Shown one piece after another: positions 52,401 to 59,830 of a stretch of DNA of 64,000 bases; the first letter of the stretch is position 1, and every line of letters starts with the position of its first letter. The notes beneath the pieces are model-generated. The model was not told the DNA's origin, did no database searches, and saw only the letters and a list, made by a program, of their open reading frames with translations. The stretch is from the NCBI RefSeq assembly GCF_021223605.1, contig NZ_CP075175.1, positions 3,737,501 through 3,801,500 on the forward strand. The letters run 5' to 3'. Origin of the DNA: Paenibacillus sp. 481. GTDB taxonomy: Bacteria > Bacillota > Bacilli > Paenibacillales > Paenibacillaceae. The translations under genes were made by a program, and so were the position numbers.

Positions 52401-54333
52401 GCGCAATGCTGCTGAAGCAAGATTGCAGCTAGAGCAAGCAGAGCTTGAGGAGCGGTTTGCACAGGAGCGGAATCAGCTGCAAGAGCAGTTGGAAGCTGCT
52501 CGAACGGCTTGGCAGGAGCAGACTGTTCAGCTGCGAGAAGATTTTGATCAGCAGCTTAGTGGCGAGCGTGAGGCGTTGCAAGTGCAGTTCAGTCAAGAGC
52601 TGTTATCTCGTGCAGAGAAAGAAGCGGATGAGCGCATGACGTACGATGCGCTGATTGACGAATTGGAACAGCGTTGTGGCCAGCTAGAAACGGATTGTAA
52701 GCAATGGGAAGAGTCTGTTGCAACGCTTGAAAAGGCGCAAGTAGAAACTAAAGCTGCTGAAGAAGCAGCGCAGGCAGAAGCTGAGGCCGCGATGGAACAG
52801 GCGCAAATGGAAGAAGCAGCGCGAGTGGAAGCACAGGCAGCACAAGCTGTAGCGGAGCGTGCGCAAGCAGAGGCTGAAGCGGCTGTAAAAGCTGCACAGG
52901 CAGAAGCCGAAGCCGCGATGGAGCAAGCGCAAGTGGAAGAAGCGGCGCGAGTGGAGGCGCAGGCGGCACTGGCTGTAGCGGAGCGTGCGCAAGCAGAGGC
53001 TGAAGCAGCTGTAGAAGCTGCGCAGGCAGAAGCTGAGGTCGCGATGGAGCAGGCGCAAATGGAAGAAGCGGCGCGAGTGGAAGCGCAGGTGGCACTGGCC
53101 GAAGCAGAGCGTGCACAAGTAGAAGCTGAAGCGGCTGTAGCAGCAGCGCAGGCAGAAGCGGAAGCCGCGATGGAGCAGGCGCAAGTGGAAGAAGCAGCGC
53201 GAGTGGAAGCGCAGGCGGCACTGGCCGAAGCAGAGCGTGCACAAGTAGAAGCTGAAGCGGCTGTAGCAGCAGCGCAGGCAGAAGCGGAAGCCGCGATGGA
53301 GCAGGCGCAAGTGGAAGAAGCGGCGCGAGTGGAAGCACAGGCAGCACTAGCTGTAGCAGAGCGTGCGCAAGCAGAGGCTGAAGCGGCTGTAGCAGCAGCG
53401 CAGGCAGAAGCCGAAGCTGCGATGGAGCAGGCGCAAATGGAAGAATTAGCGCGAGTGGAAGCACAGGCAGCACTAGCTGTAGCGGAGCGTGCGCAAGCAG
53501 AGGCTGAAGCGGCTGTAAAAGCTGCACAGGCAGAAGCCGAAGCTGCGATGGAGCAGGCGCAAATGGAAGAAGCAGCGCGAGTGGAAGCACAGGCAGCACT
53601 AGCTGTAGCAGAGCGTGCGCAAGCAGAGGCTGAAGCGGCTGTAGCAGCAGCGCAGGCAGAAGCCGAAGCTGCGATGGAGCAGGCGCAAATGGAAGAATTA
53701 GCGCGAGTGGAAGCACAGGCAGCACTAGCTGTAGCGGAGCGTGCGCAAGCAGAGGCTGAAGCGGCTGTAAAAGCTGCACAGGCAGAAGCCGAAGCCGCGA
53801 TGGAGCAAGCGCAAGTGGAAGAAGCAGCGCGAGTGGAAGCGCAGGTAGCACTAGCTGTAGCGGAGCGTGCGCAAGCAGAGGCTGAAGCGACTGTAGCAGC
53901 TGCGCAGGCAGAAGCCGCCGCGGCGGTGGAGACTGAGCAGCAGCGCCAAGCATTAGCTGAGCAGATGACAAATCATTTGCATCAATGGGAAGAACGCGAA
54001 CAGCAATTGCTAGAGCGTGAACGTGACCTGCAAGAACAGCTCAAAAAATTGCGTTCAGAATATGACCAGAAACAAATTGAGCTTCGTGAAGCCATGCAAC
54101 AAGTAGGATCTATGCAAGGTGGAGCGGATGGCTCTCAAGATGAGATCGCACTAATCAAAGAACAATTCGAAGTCATGTCCCATCAGTTCCGTATATCGAA
54201 TCTTCAGCGGGAAATGGAACAGAATAAGGCTCAGGAAACGGAGAAGGCATACGTTCAATTGCAAGATGAATACAAAAAGCTGCAAGCAGAATTTAATGAG
54301 TGGCTTGAATTGATTGAGCAGGACGTGAAATGA
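49495..54333 (+). CDS. zapA: Giant ZapA-domain coiled-coil protein (1,612 residues)
   Basis: Residues 1-75 are a ZapA domain: LRVLVEIYGTQYKLVGDTS, then VRNIASYVDEHM and the helix IAVLSAVHIAEEVQRIK. ZapA normally has about 85-110 residues and crosslinks FtsZ filaments. Here about 1,500 residues of Glu/Gln/Ala-rich coiled coil follow with few breaks. They include 14-residue QAE-type repeats (about 590-740) and nine 42-residue repeats (about 1091-1468), and end in a helix LQDEYKKLQAEFNEWLELIEQ. No membrane segment. GTTAGGAGGACG precedes the ATG, and the gene sits where zapA lies in Bacillus, between pheT and cvpA. A single continuous frame of 4.8 kb argues for selection. Role inferred: a long rod anchored to the Z-ring. 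Confidence 0.9.
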   Translation: MTSPDNKLRVLVEIYGTQYKLVGDTSKEYVRNIASYVDEHMRIIAEGNPRLDTPRIAVLSAVHIAEEVQRIKDEFSLVSGKLVDQEQAAQELATTLDKLKIESERNLERLKAESLQQVERMREQAAEESERLEQERAKLEQELDKLGKQLSSQAELNTKLSAEKKSADERNSKLSEQMKDVEKRLQGVINRENDLKRRLQETEQRVEQEQKKQAEAANAHIRELEQAKQKFAQETGQLKQQHSKFIDETVRKHDHVIANLNAQHTAVLEKLVAEHANELDEERLNHLQASEEANEQHVQELAKLRSEHADTVDALNTAHREAAEAAKQEFEHEAVQLRQSLERMQAEHKQALSQLSDTYKQERDQLIAQHEQASLVSNEAYEERILELELQREEEREQITAAHAAAVQALEQQIATLQVEWQAKLDAEQSRAAQIIAKWETKLAEKTASWERQSAEQHAMWEQQLAEQTVAWEGQLATQTAEWEARLSTETSELTRVHSEQTEQMQQAHEQRTADLQLESKQQLERLQRENKQQIEQVEQKSKKQMELQRQADEQRLEQLQQENNELMQLLEQEHAQRVEQLEQSYSQRINDLEQQHVVQMQHAQDEYAAQMLQVQAESAERLMKVQAENTEQLAQVQADSAEHLMQVQAEHQDYVSKVEAEYEDRVSQIQAEHANELLQVQSEYAEQLLQVEAVHSEQLSAMTKQHEEELSTLAIQYEEQIETLCTEHAELMSSHESTDSQFRSEVEAKLADKDNQLAEADVQLNEAAESLRAHTARISMLEGHLGRAEQLDRARQVEMERLIKVRDDAQAEVVSQQQRADELQLNCDQWNEKYTHVEQQWNSEREQWEQQKDEWTEHAEKWQEQAKQWEEQLAQERAAFEEQQFGLLQEAEQRYAELTQQAEVERLSIEQQYEVQLKEQLEEQRSQFEQQLEQERQLMQVKMEEELQALVEQADKDMQALQLQADEARNAAEARLQLEQAELEERFAQERNQLQEQLEAARTAWQEQTVQLREDFDQQLSGEREALQVQFSQELLSRAEKEADERMTYDALIDELEQRCGQLETDCKQWEESVATLEKAQVETKAAEEAAQAEAEAAMEQAQMEEAARVEAQAAQAVAERAQAEAEAAVKAAQAEAEAAMEQAQVEEAARVEAQAALAVAERAQAEAEAAVEAAQAEAEVAMEQAQMEEAARVEAQVALAEAERAQVEAEAAVAAAQAEAEAAMEQAQVEEAARVEAQAALAEAERAQVEAEAAVAAAQAEAEAAMEQAQVEEAARVEAQAALAVAERAQAEAEAAVAAAQAEAEAAMEQAQMEELARVEAQAALAVAERAQAEAEAAVKAAQAEAEAAMEQAQMEEAARVEAQAALAVAERAQAEAEAAVAAAQAEAEAAMEQAQMEELARVEAQAALAVAERAQAEAEAAVKAAQAEAEAAMEQAQVEEAARVEAQVALAVAERAQAEAEATVAAAQAEAAAAVETEQQRQALAEQMTNHLHQWEEREQQLLERERDLQEQLKKLRSEYDQKQIELREAMQQVGSMQGGADGSQDEIALIKEQFEVMSHQFRISNLQREMEQNKAQETEKAYVQLQDEYKKLQAEFNEWLELIEQDVK
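52765..53931 (+). repeat. Nine tandem 126-bp repeats plus a partial copy in the zapA fusion
   Basis: Each unit encodes 42 residues (six heptads) beginning AAQAEAEAAMEQAQ and ending AQAEAEAAV(K/E/A). Copies start every 126 bp from 52765; a short tenth begins at 53899. Copies 6 and 8 share EELARVE and end in K, and copies 5 and 7 end in A, so later copies look like duplicated pairs of 252 bp. Confidence 0.93.
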
Positions 54334-54965
54334 TCGAATGGTGGCACACCGTAAGGGATGTTTTTCTTTCCTGGAACCCGCTTGATTATGCGATCGTTAT
54401 ATGTGCCGTTCTATTTACGATCATTGGTGCAGTTCGTGGGCTACGCTCGCAATTGCTTTCGTTATTCGGCATTTTACTTGCGTTCTTTATTGCATCGCGA
54501 TTTTATGAATTTTTTGCACCATGGGTAAAAAAACGATTGTTTGGCGTAGAGGGTGATCCAAGCCCTATACAGTCACTCGGAACCCAAGCAGCTCCATCAG
54601 CAGCCCAGAAGGGCGATTGGGCATCGGTGTATAGTGGCGCGTGGTCGTCCATCTCTGAGACCGTTTATTCGGTAACCGCGTTTAGCATATTGTTTGGGTT
54701 TGTCATGGCAGGATTTTGGTTGCTTAATTTACTATTCAAACGATTTTCAAAAAACCGCCCGCTTCAATCCATTGACCGTTGGAGCGGAGCGATCATCGGA
54801 TACTTGCAATTTTTAATTATTTGGTGCTTGTTATATGTGGTACTTAAAGCATGGCCAACAGGAAAGTTACACCAATGGGTAGAAACATCGTTTTGGATGA
54901 ACAAGACAGGAGCTTGGATACCTGAAGTCATCGTCGAAGCGATCAAATGGGCGCAATGGCTGTAG
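54330..54965 (+). CDS. CvpA-family membrane protein
   Basis: 211 residues with four predicted membrane helices, matching the CvpA/YshB family. The ATGA overlap with the preceding stop shows translational coupling to the zapA fusion, as in the zapA-yshB pair of Bacillus. An internal soluble loop of about 45 residues (after KKRLFG) includes SPIQSLGTQAAPSAAQKG. Function in Firmicutes is not settled. Confidence 0.88.
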   Translation: MIEWWHTVRDVFLSWNPLDYAIVICAVLFTIIGAVRGLRSQLLSLFGILLAFFIASRFYEFFAPWVKKRLFGVEGDPSPIQSLGTQAAPSAAQKGDWASVYSGAWSSISETVYSVTAFSILFGFVMAGFWLLNLLFKRFSKNRPLQSIDRWSGAIIGYLQFLIIWCLLYVVLKAWPTGKLHQWVETSFWMNKTGAWIPEVIVEAIKWAQWL

Positions 54966-55000
54966 CGTATTCCATACACATGTCACATGAATATAAAGCA

Positions 55001-55045
55001 AGCCGCCGTTTCATCGGCTTTTGACCGAGATGACGGCGGCTTTTT
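55001..55045. terminator. Terminator between convergent genes
   Basis: AGCCGCCGT pairs with ACGGCGGCT around a 21-nt loop containing a second small stem, followed by TTTTT; AT-rich on the other side. Confidence 0.75.
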
Positions 55046-55057
55046 CATGCTTGCTCG

Positions 55058-55435
55058 TTACTCAACGATAATTTTGGCAACCATGTCCTTATGACCAGGC
55101 CCACACATAATGGTACAAATGAACTCATATGTGCCTGCTTTATCAGGGGTAACGACTTGCGAAGTGCTGTTCGGATCCAGATTCAAATCAAGTTCTTTCA
55201 CGGAAAGTCCGTGATTCCCAGAAGATTCTAATACAAATTTAACAGGCTCGCCTACTTTTACACGGTATTCGGCTTGGTCAAACTTATAGTTAGAAGCTTT
55301 GATAACAACTTGTTTAGCTGCTGAATCGTTCGAATTAGACTTCGATTGTGAATCAGTCTGTTTTCCTGAACTACAAGCAGATAGAGCCAATGCTAACGTG
55401 AGCACCGCAAACCCGATGATCCCAATGCGTTTCAT
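55058..55435 (-). CDS. CuA-type cupredoxin lipoprotein
   Basis: 125 residues. Lipoprotein signal with LSAC (Cys21), a Ser/Asn/Lys-rich tether, then a cupredoxin domain (about 42-125). Candidate copper ligands are His75 (GNHG), and Cys107, Cys111, His115 and Met118 in CTIMCGPGHKDM. That C-x3-C-x3-H-x2-M spacing is the CuA pattern of cytochrome oxidase subunit II. There are no membrane helices and no oxidase genes nearby, so it is a stand-alone electron carrier or copper protein at the outer face of the membrane. AGGAGGG precedes the ATG. Confidence 0.85.
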   Translation of the reverse strand: MKRIGIIGFAVLTLALALSACSSGKQTDSQSKSNSNDSAAKQVVIKASNYKFDQAEYRVKVGEPVKFVLESSGNHGLSVKELDLNLDPNSTSQVVTPDKAGTYEFICTIMCGPGHKDMVAKIIVE

Positions 55436-55705
55436 GATTAAACCCTCCTGACTATACGTTCTGGAGATGTGATAGTTAACTACCTAACCAGAAGTACAGT
55501 ACCTGTTATGGAAGCCAACATCGTCGCTGGAATATGTTTGGCAACAATTCCAATGTTGAATCCTTGCCATAACAATAAGCAATGAGAAAGGCTTTTCCAA
55601 GTCATAATCGATTTAGATTGTGACAAACGTATGAAATTTGTTGCATTGGGATGCATCCAATTTGTATGTTCGGCCGTAAGTAATACTACGTGACCTTTTT
55701 TACGC
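55436..55705. other. Intergenic, no gene seen
   Basis: 270 bp between two minus-strand genes. AT-rich promoter-like sequence near the cupredoxin start; nothing else supported. Confidence 0.4.
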
Positions 55706-56068
55706 CTATTTCGACGTATTACTGCGACCAGCTTCGTACGGTGTTGCTACCGGAATAAACAAATCAATGAGCCCGATAACAAGCGCAGCGAGCAGGGCAC
55801 CTATTACAGAAACGGAAACGCCACCTACGAAGAACTGTGCAACGTAAATGACGAGCGCGCTTATCAAAAACCCGACGATGCCACGTCCAAATGGTGTGAC
55901 TCGCTTGCCGAACAGACCTTCGACGATCCATCCGAACAGGGCGATGACTAGAGCAAGCAGTAAAGCGCTCCAAAATCCGCCGACCGAAAACATAGGCACA
56001 ATCCAGCTAGTGACCATTAATACGAGCGCTGCGACGATAAATCGGACGACATGACCGAGAAAACTCAT
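55706..56068 (-). CDS. PF04020 ("phage holin family", YvlD-like) membrane protein
   Basis: 120 residues with four hydrophobic helices (FIVAALVLMVTSWIVP; WSALLLALVIALFGWIVEGLFG; RGIVGFLISALVIYVAQFFVGG; VIGALLAALVIGLIDLFIP). This is the four-helix architecture of PF04020; despite the name, chromosomal members are not proven holins. GGAGGTAGG precedes the ATG. It is unrelated to the tail locus 20 kb away. Confidence 0.82.
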   Translation of the reverse strand: MSFLGHVVRFIVAALVLMVTSWIVPMFSVGGFWSALLLALVIALFGWIVEGLFGKRVTPFGRGIVGFLISALVIYVAQFFVGGVSVSVIGALLAALVIGLIDLFIPVATPYEAGRSNTSK

Positions 56069-56210
56069 GGACCTACCTCCTTGACCGTTTGAAAGGGTAC
56101 GTGTTGTGCAACAATTATTGTATCCTTTTCTTTATTAAACATAAGCGGCAGGTATCGACAAACTTATCCAGTGCTAGCTTAACCGCATAGCCACGGTGTT
56201 TTCGTTAGGC

Positions 56211-56216
56211 TATAAT
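56211..56216 (+). promoter_or_regulatory. Possible -10 box of mutS2
   Basis: TATAAT at 56211-56216, with no convincing -35. If used, transcription begins near 56223, which excludes the ATG at 56218 as start. Confidence 0.35.
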
Positions 56217-56247
56217 AATGAACAGCGAGAGGAGTCGTGACTTTACT

Positions 56248-58605
56248 TTGGATTCGAAAATTTTAAAAACGTTAGACTATACGAAAATTTTGCAGAAGTT
56301 GGCGAATCATGCTGCAACCCAGCTAGGTGAACAGGCTGCATCCGTGCTGTTGCCAAGCTCTGATTTAGATGAAGTCAAACACCGTTTGCAAGCGACAGAC
56401 GAAGCGATGACCGTCGACCGTCTTAAAGGTGGGGCACCATTTTCTGGCGTGACGGATATCCGTCCTGCGATACAACGTGCGCGCATAGGCTCGGTACTTA
56501 GCCCACAAGAGCTGTGGCATATCTCAGCATTGCTGTTCGCTGGCAGACGTATTCATCGCCATGTTGAAAGCGTACATGAAGAGCAGGCTGTTCCGATGCT
56601 GCAAGCGCTTGTTGATGCGATTAGCGAACAGAAGCCTTTGGAGGAACACATTCGCCAATGTATCGACGAGCAAGGTGACGTATTGGATCAAGCAAGCTTT
56701 GAATTAGCAACGATCCGACGCGAGCTACGCATCGGCGAAACACGCATTCGCGAGAAGCTGGAATCGCTTATTCGTACACCAAGCACAGCGAAAATGTTGC
56801 AAGAGCAGCTCGTTACGATTAGGAATGACCGCTACGTTATTCCGGTCAAGCAGGAGTACCGCGGTCATTTTGGCGGGATCGTGCATGACCAATCCAGCTC
56901 CGGCGCTACGATGTTCATCGAACCGGAGTCCATTGTGATGATGAACAATAAGCTCCGTGAAACGAAGCTTAAAGAAGAGCGGGAAATCGAACGTATTTTG
57001 TCTTTGCTTACGGATCAAGTTGGTGAGCAGGCAGATTTGCTCATTAACGATACCGAATGTTTGCAGCAGCTTGATTTTATTTTTGCCAAAGCACGTCTTG
57101 CCCATGAGATGAAAGCTACACAGCCGCGCATGAACGATCGCGGATTTTTGAAATTGGGCAAAGGGCGTCATCCACTGCTTGCTAAGGATAGCGTTGTACC
57201 GATCGATGTCGAGTTGGGCAATCAATACACATCAATTATCGTAACCGGACCCAATACAGGCGGTAAAACGGTTTCGTTGAAAACGATCGGGTTACTTAGC
57301 TTAATGGCGATGTCAGGGTTGTTTATTCCTGCACAGGAAGGCAGCCAAATGTGCGTGTTTGATTCCATCTATGCGGATATCGGGGACGAGCAGAGCATCG
57401 AGCAAAGCTTGAGTACGTTCTCTAGCCATATGACGAACATTATTCGCATCTTGCAAGAAATGACACAGAAAAGCTTAGTGCTGCTTGATGAGCTGGGAGC
57501 AGGAACAGATCCGGCAGAAGGCTCAGCATTGGCTATTGCACTATTGGAGCATATGCATCAAACGGGATGTCGCATGGTAGCGACAACGCATTATAGCGAA
57601 CTGAAAGCGTACGCTTATGAGCGTAAAGGCGTCATCAATGCGAGCATGGAATTTGACGTTCAGACGTTGCGTCCAACGTATCGATTGCTAGTCGGTGTTC
57701 CTGGTCGAAGCAACGCTTTTGCGATTGCCGAGCGACTTGGCTTGCCGAAGGCGATTATCGATCATGCACGCGGCGAGGTTACAGAAGAAGATATGCGTGT
57801 CGAATCCATGATCGCCTCCTTGGAGGAAAATCGCCTAAGTGCGGAGGCAGAACGTATTTCCGCCGAGCAGCTTCGCCGTGAAACGGAAGCGCTGCGCCAG
57901 CAATTATTGGCGGAGAACGAACGTTTACAGGCAGAGCGAGACAAGCGCGTTGCCAAAGCGGAGGAAGAAGCCCGCAGCGTCGTCGCGAAGGCGCGTCGGG
58001 AAGCGGAAGAAATTATTAAAGAGCTGAAGCAATTAGCGGAAGAAAAGGCTAATGTTCAAGATCACCGTTTAACGGAAGCGCGCAAGCGTCTTGACGAGGC
58101 AGCACCTGCAAGCAAGCTGGGCAAGCAAGGCAAGCGTCCTAGTGCAGCTAAAGCACGTAAGATCGAAGCTGGCGATGAAGTAACGGTATATAGCTTGAAT
58201 CAGAAAGGCACTGTAGTTGAACTGTCAGGTTCTCAAGAAGCCATTGTGCAGCTTGGAATTATGAAAATGAAAGTTCGCCTTGATGATTTGGAGCTACTTG
58301 CACGCGCGAAGCCGGAAGTGGTTAAGACCGGAGCAAACTTAACGCGTTCTAGAGGGGACAGTGTCCGCTCAGAACTTGACTTGCGTGGGGAGAACTTGGA
58401 AGAGGCATTAATGGAAGTCGATCGATTCCTCGATGAAGGTTTGCTGTCGAACCTTGGTCAGGTTTACATTATCCACGGCAAGGGAACAGGAATATTGCGC
58501 ACGGGCATTCAAGACTTTTTACGTCGCCACAAACATGTAAAAAGCTTCCGCATCGGTAATTACAATGAAGGCGGAACTGGTGTAACCGTGGTGGAGTTTA
58601 AATAA
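56248..58605 (+). CDS. mutS2: Endonuclease MutS2
   Basis: About 785 residues. A MutS-type core with Walker A GPNTGGKT (about 335), then DELGAGTDPAEGSALAIALLE (Walker B/signature) and a long coiled region (about 520-620). A C-terminal Smr nuclease domain has DLRGENLEEALMEVDRFLDEG and HGKGTGILR. MutS2 acts on branched DNA and collided ribosomes (family knowledge). Start chosen at the TTG (MDSKILKTL, the family N-terminus) with AGAGGAG upstream, rather than the ATG at 56218. Confidence 0.95.
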   Translation: MDSKILKTLDYTKILQKLANHAATQLGEQAASVLLPSSDLDEVKHRLQATDEAMTVDRLKGGAPFSGVTDIRPAIQRARIGSVLSPQELWHISALLFAGRRIHRHVESVHEEQAVPMLQALVDAISEQKPLEEHIRQCIDEQGDVLDQASFELATIRRELRIGETRIREKLESLIRTPSTAKMLQEQLVTIRNDRYVIPVKQEYRGHFGGIVHDQSSSGATMFIEPESIVMMNNKLRETKLKEEREIERILSLLTDQVGEQADLLINDTECLQQLDFIFAKARLAHEMKATQPRMNDRGFLKLGKGRHPLLAKDSVVPIDVELGNQYTSIIVTGPNTGGKTVSLKTIGLLSLMAMSGLFIPAQEGSQMCVFDSIYADIGDEQSIEQSLSTFSSHMTNIIRILQEMTQKSLVLLDELGAGTDPAEGSALAIALLEHMHQTGCRMVATTHYSELKAYAYERKGVINASMEFDVQTLRPTYRLLVGVPGRSNAFAIAERLGLPKAIIDHARGEVTEEDMRVESMIASLEENRLSAEAERISAEQLRRETEALRQQLLAENERLQAERDKRVAKAEEEARSVVAKARREAEEIIKELKQLAEEKANVQDHRLTEARKRLDEAAPASKLGKQGKRPSAAKARKIEAGDEVTVYSLNQKGTVVELSGSQEAIVQLGIMKMKVRLDDLELLARAKPEVVKTGANLTRSRGDSVRSELDLRGENLEEALMEVDRFLDEGLLSNLGQVYIIHGKGTGILRTGIQDFLRRHKHVKSFRIGNYNEGGTGVTVVEFK

Positions 58606-58645
58606 TGATCAACACGTCGTTATTTAGAGGGAGGATTGGCTGAAC

Positions 58646-59062
58646 ATGGAACAGATTATGGAACAATGGCTCGCCAATCCTTATGTCGCCATGGTCGCTT
58701 ATTTTTCAGTAGCCTTGTTAGCTCTCGGTATTTTGCTATCGATTTTTGAGTTGGTCACGCGCTATAAATGTTGGGATGAAATTCGTAAAGGCAACATCAG
58801 TGTCGCCATGGCGACGTCGGGAAAAATATTCGGCATATGCAACATTTTTCGCTTCGGAATCGACGCGCATGATTCGATTTATGCTTCGTTGCAATGGGCT
58901 GTAGTCGGTTACTGCTTGCTGCTCGTCGCCTATTTTCTGTTCGGGTTTCTAATGCCTTATTTCCGTCTTGATGACGAAATACAACGGGACAATCGCGCGG
59001 TTGGCTTACTGTCAATGGTCATTTCCGTTTCATTGTCCTATATTATCGGTGCAAGCATTTAG
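58646..59062 (+). CDS. DUF350 membrane protein
   Basis: 138 residues with four membrane helices in two pairs, the DUF350 architecture. Conserved element KGNISVAMATSGKIFGI between the pairs. GAGGGAGG precedes the ATG. Function unknown. It lies 40 bp after mutS2, probably in the same transcript as the next two small genes. Confidence 0.85.
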   Translation: MEQIMEQWLANPYVAMVAYFSVALLALGILLSIFELVTRYKCWDEIRKGNISVAMATSGKIFGICNIFRFGIDAHDSIYASLQWAVVGYCLLLVAYFLFGFLMPYFRLDDEIQRDNRAVGLLSMVISVSLSYIIGASI

Positions 59063-59090
59063 TTGTACGGTGGTGCAGGGGGATTATTGC

Positions 59091-59177
59091 ATGAATTTGA
59101 AATATTTGTGGATGACCTTATTCGCATGTGCGGCGTTATTCTTTATTATAGGCATCTTTTATTGGAACAATCTTTAA
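59091..59177 (+). CDS. Single-membrane-helix microprotein, 28 residues
   Basis: ATG preceded by CAGGGGGA at a good distance. The translation has one hydrophobic helix (LWMTLFACAALFFIIGIFYW) with a short N-terminal Lys. It is located 28 bp after DUF350 and 34 bp before the zinc-ribbon gene. Small membrane proteins of this kind are common next to DUF350-type genes, but no family was identified. Confidence 0.6.
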   Translation: MNLKYLWMTLFACAALFFIIGIFYWNNL

Positions 59178-59211
59178 ATAATGGGCTGAGTTAGAGAGGA
59201 ATGGTTTTAGA

Positions 59212-59751
59212 GTGAAAACGATTTGTCATTGGTGCGATACAGAAATAGTATGGGATGAGGAATTGGGTCCTGAGGAAGAATGTCCACATTGTCATAATGA
59301 GCTTAATGAATACCGAACCGTGAATGTTGCGATGGAACGTAATGATGAAATGGGTTCGCGTGATGAAGATGAGGATGATGAGGAAGGTCAAGATGCGGGC
59401 GCAGCAAAGGACAAAGCATGGGATGAGATGGATTGGGACGGTAAAGGTTTGCTACTAAAAAATTCAGATCGCCTGCGTTATCAAGATAGTATGGATCGCA
59501 TCTTGCTCGACCAGCCTGAAGTGCCTGAATGTCCGCTGTGTCGCGAATATATGTTATTGGCAGGACAAGAAACGATGGGGGATAATCAATTTAAGGCCCA
59601 TACAGCTGAAGCGTTGGACAAGCCGCTACTAGCTGCGCCGTTTGCGTTGGATGTGTATGTATGTACATCGTGCTTCCAAGTGAGCAAAGTATTAGCGGAG
59701 CCGCATCGCGAAGCATTGATGGACAACGTAAGAAATTCAAAATCTGAATAA
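59212..59751 (+). CDS. Zinc-ribbon protein, 179 residues
   Basis: N-terminal CHWCDTEIVWDE ... CPHCHNEL forms a four-Cys zinc ribbon. The middle is highly acidic (EDEDDEEGQ). A second Cys set CPLCREY ... CTSC lies in the C-terminal half. GTG start with AGAGAGGAATGG upstream. Family known as hypothetical in Paenibacillus-like genomes; probably metal- or nucleic-acid-binding. Cannot be assigned further. Confidence 0.75.
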   Translation: MKTICHWCDTEIVWDEELGPEEECPHCHNELNEYRTVNVAMERNDEMGSRDEDEDDEEGQDAGAAKDKAWDEMDWDGKGLLLKNSDRLRYQDSMDRILLDQPEVPECPLCREYMLLAGQETMGDNQFKAHTAEALDKPLLAAPFALDVYVCTSCFQVSKVLAEPHREALMDNVRNSKSE

Positions 59752-59759
59752 TGAAGACG

Positions 59760-59816
59760 CTCGCTTTAGGGTAGGTTATATGCTGTAACGAAAAGGGTGC
59801 AGAGCTCTAAAGCGAG
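59760..59816 (+). promoter_or_regulatory. Stem that may mask the MFS-gene ribosome site
   Basis: CTCGCTTTAG at 59760-59769 pairs perfectly with CTAAAGCGAG at 59807-59816. The second arm runs into the GGAGG (59816-59820) that serves the GTG at 59831. No T run follows, so it is not a terminator. Confidence 0.5.
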
Positions 59817-59830
59817 GAGGGTTCACCTTC

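Noticed and set aside
52684..53971. Long minus-strand frames (208 and 407 codons) opposite the zapA repeats
   Set aside because: They arise from the repeat codons read antisense, give Leu/Pro- or Leu/Cys/Phe-rich nonsense and have no ribosome site.
55706..56068. PF04020 protein as the holin of the tail locus
   Set aside because: It lies 19 kb away among housekeeping genes on the other strand; the family name is historical.
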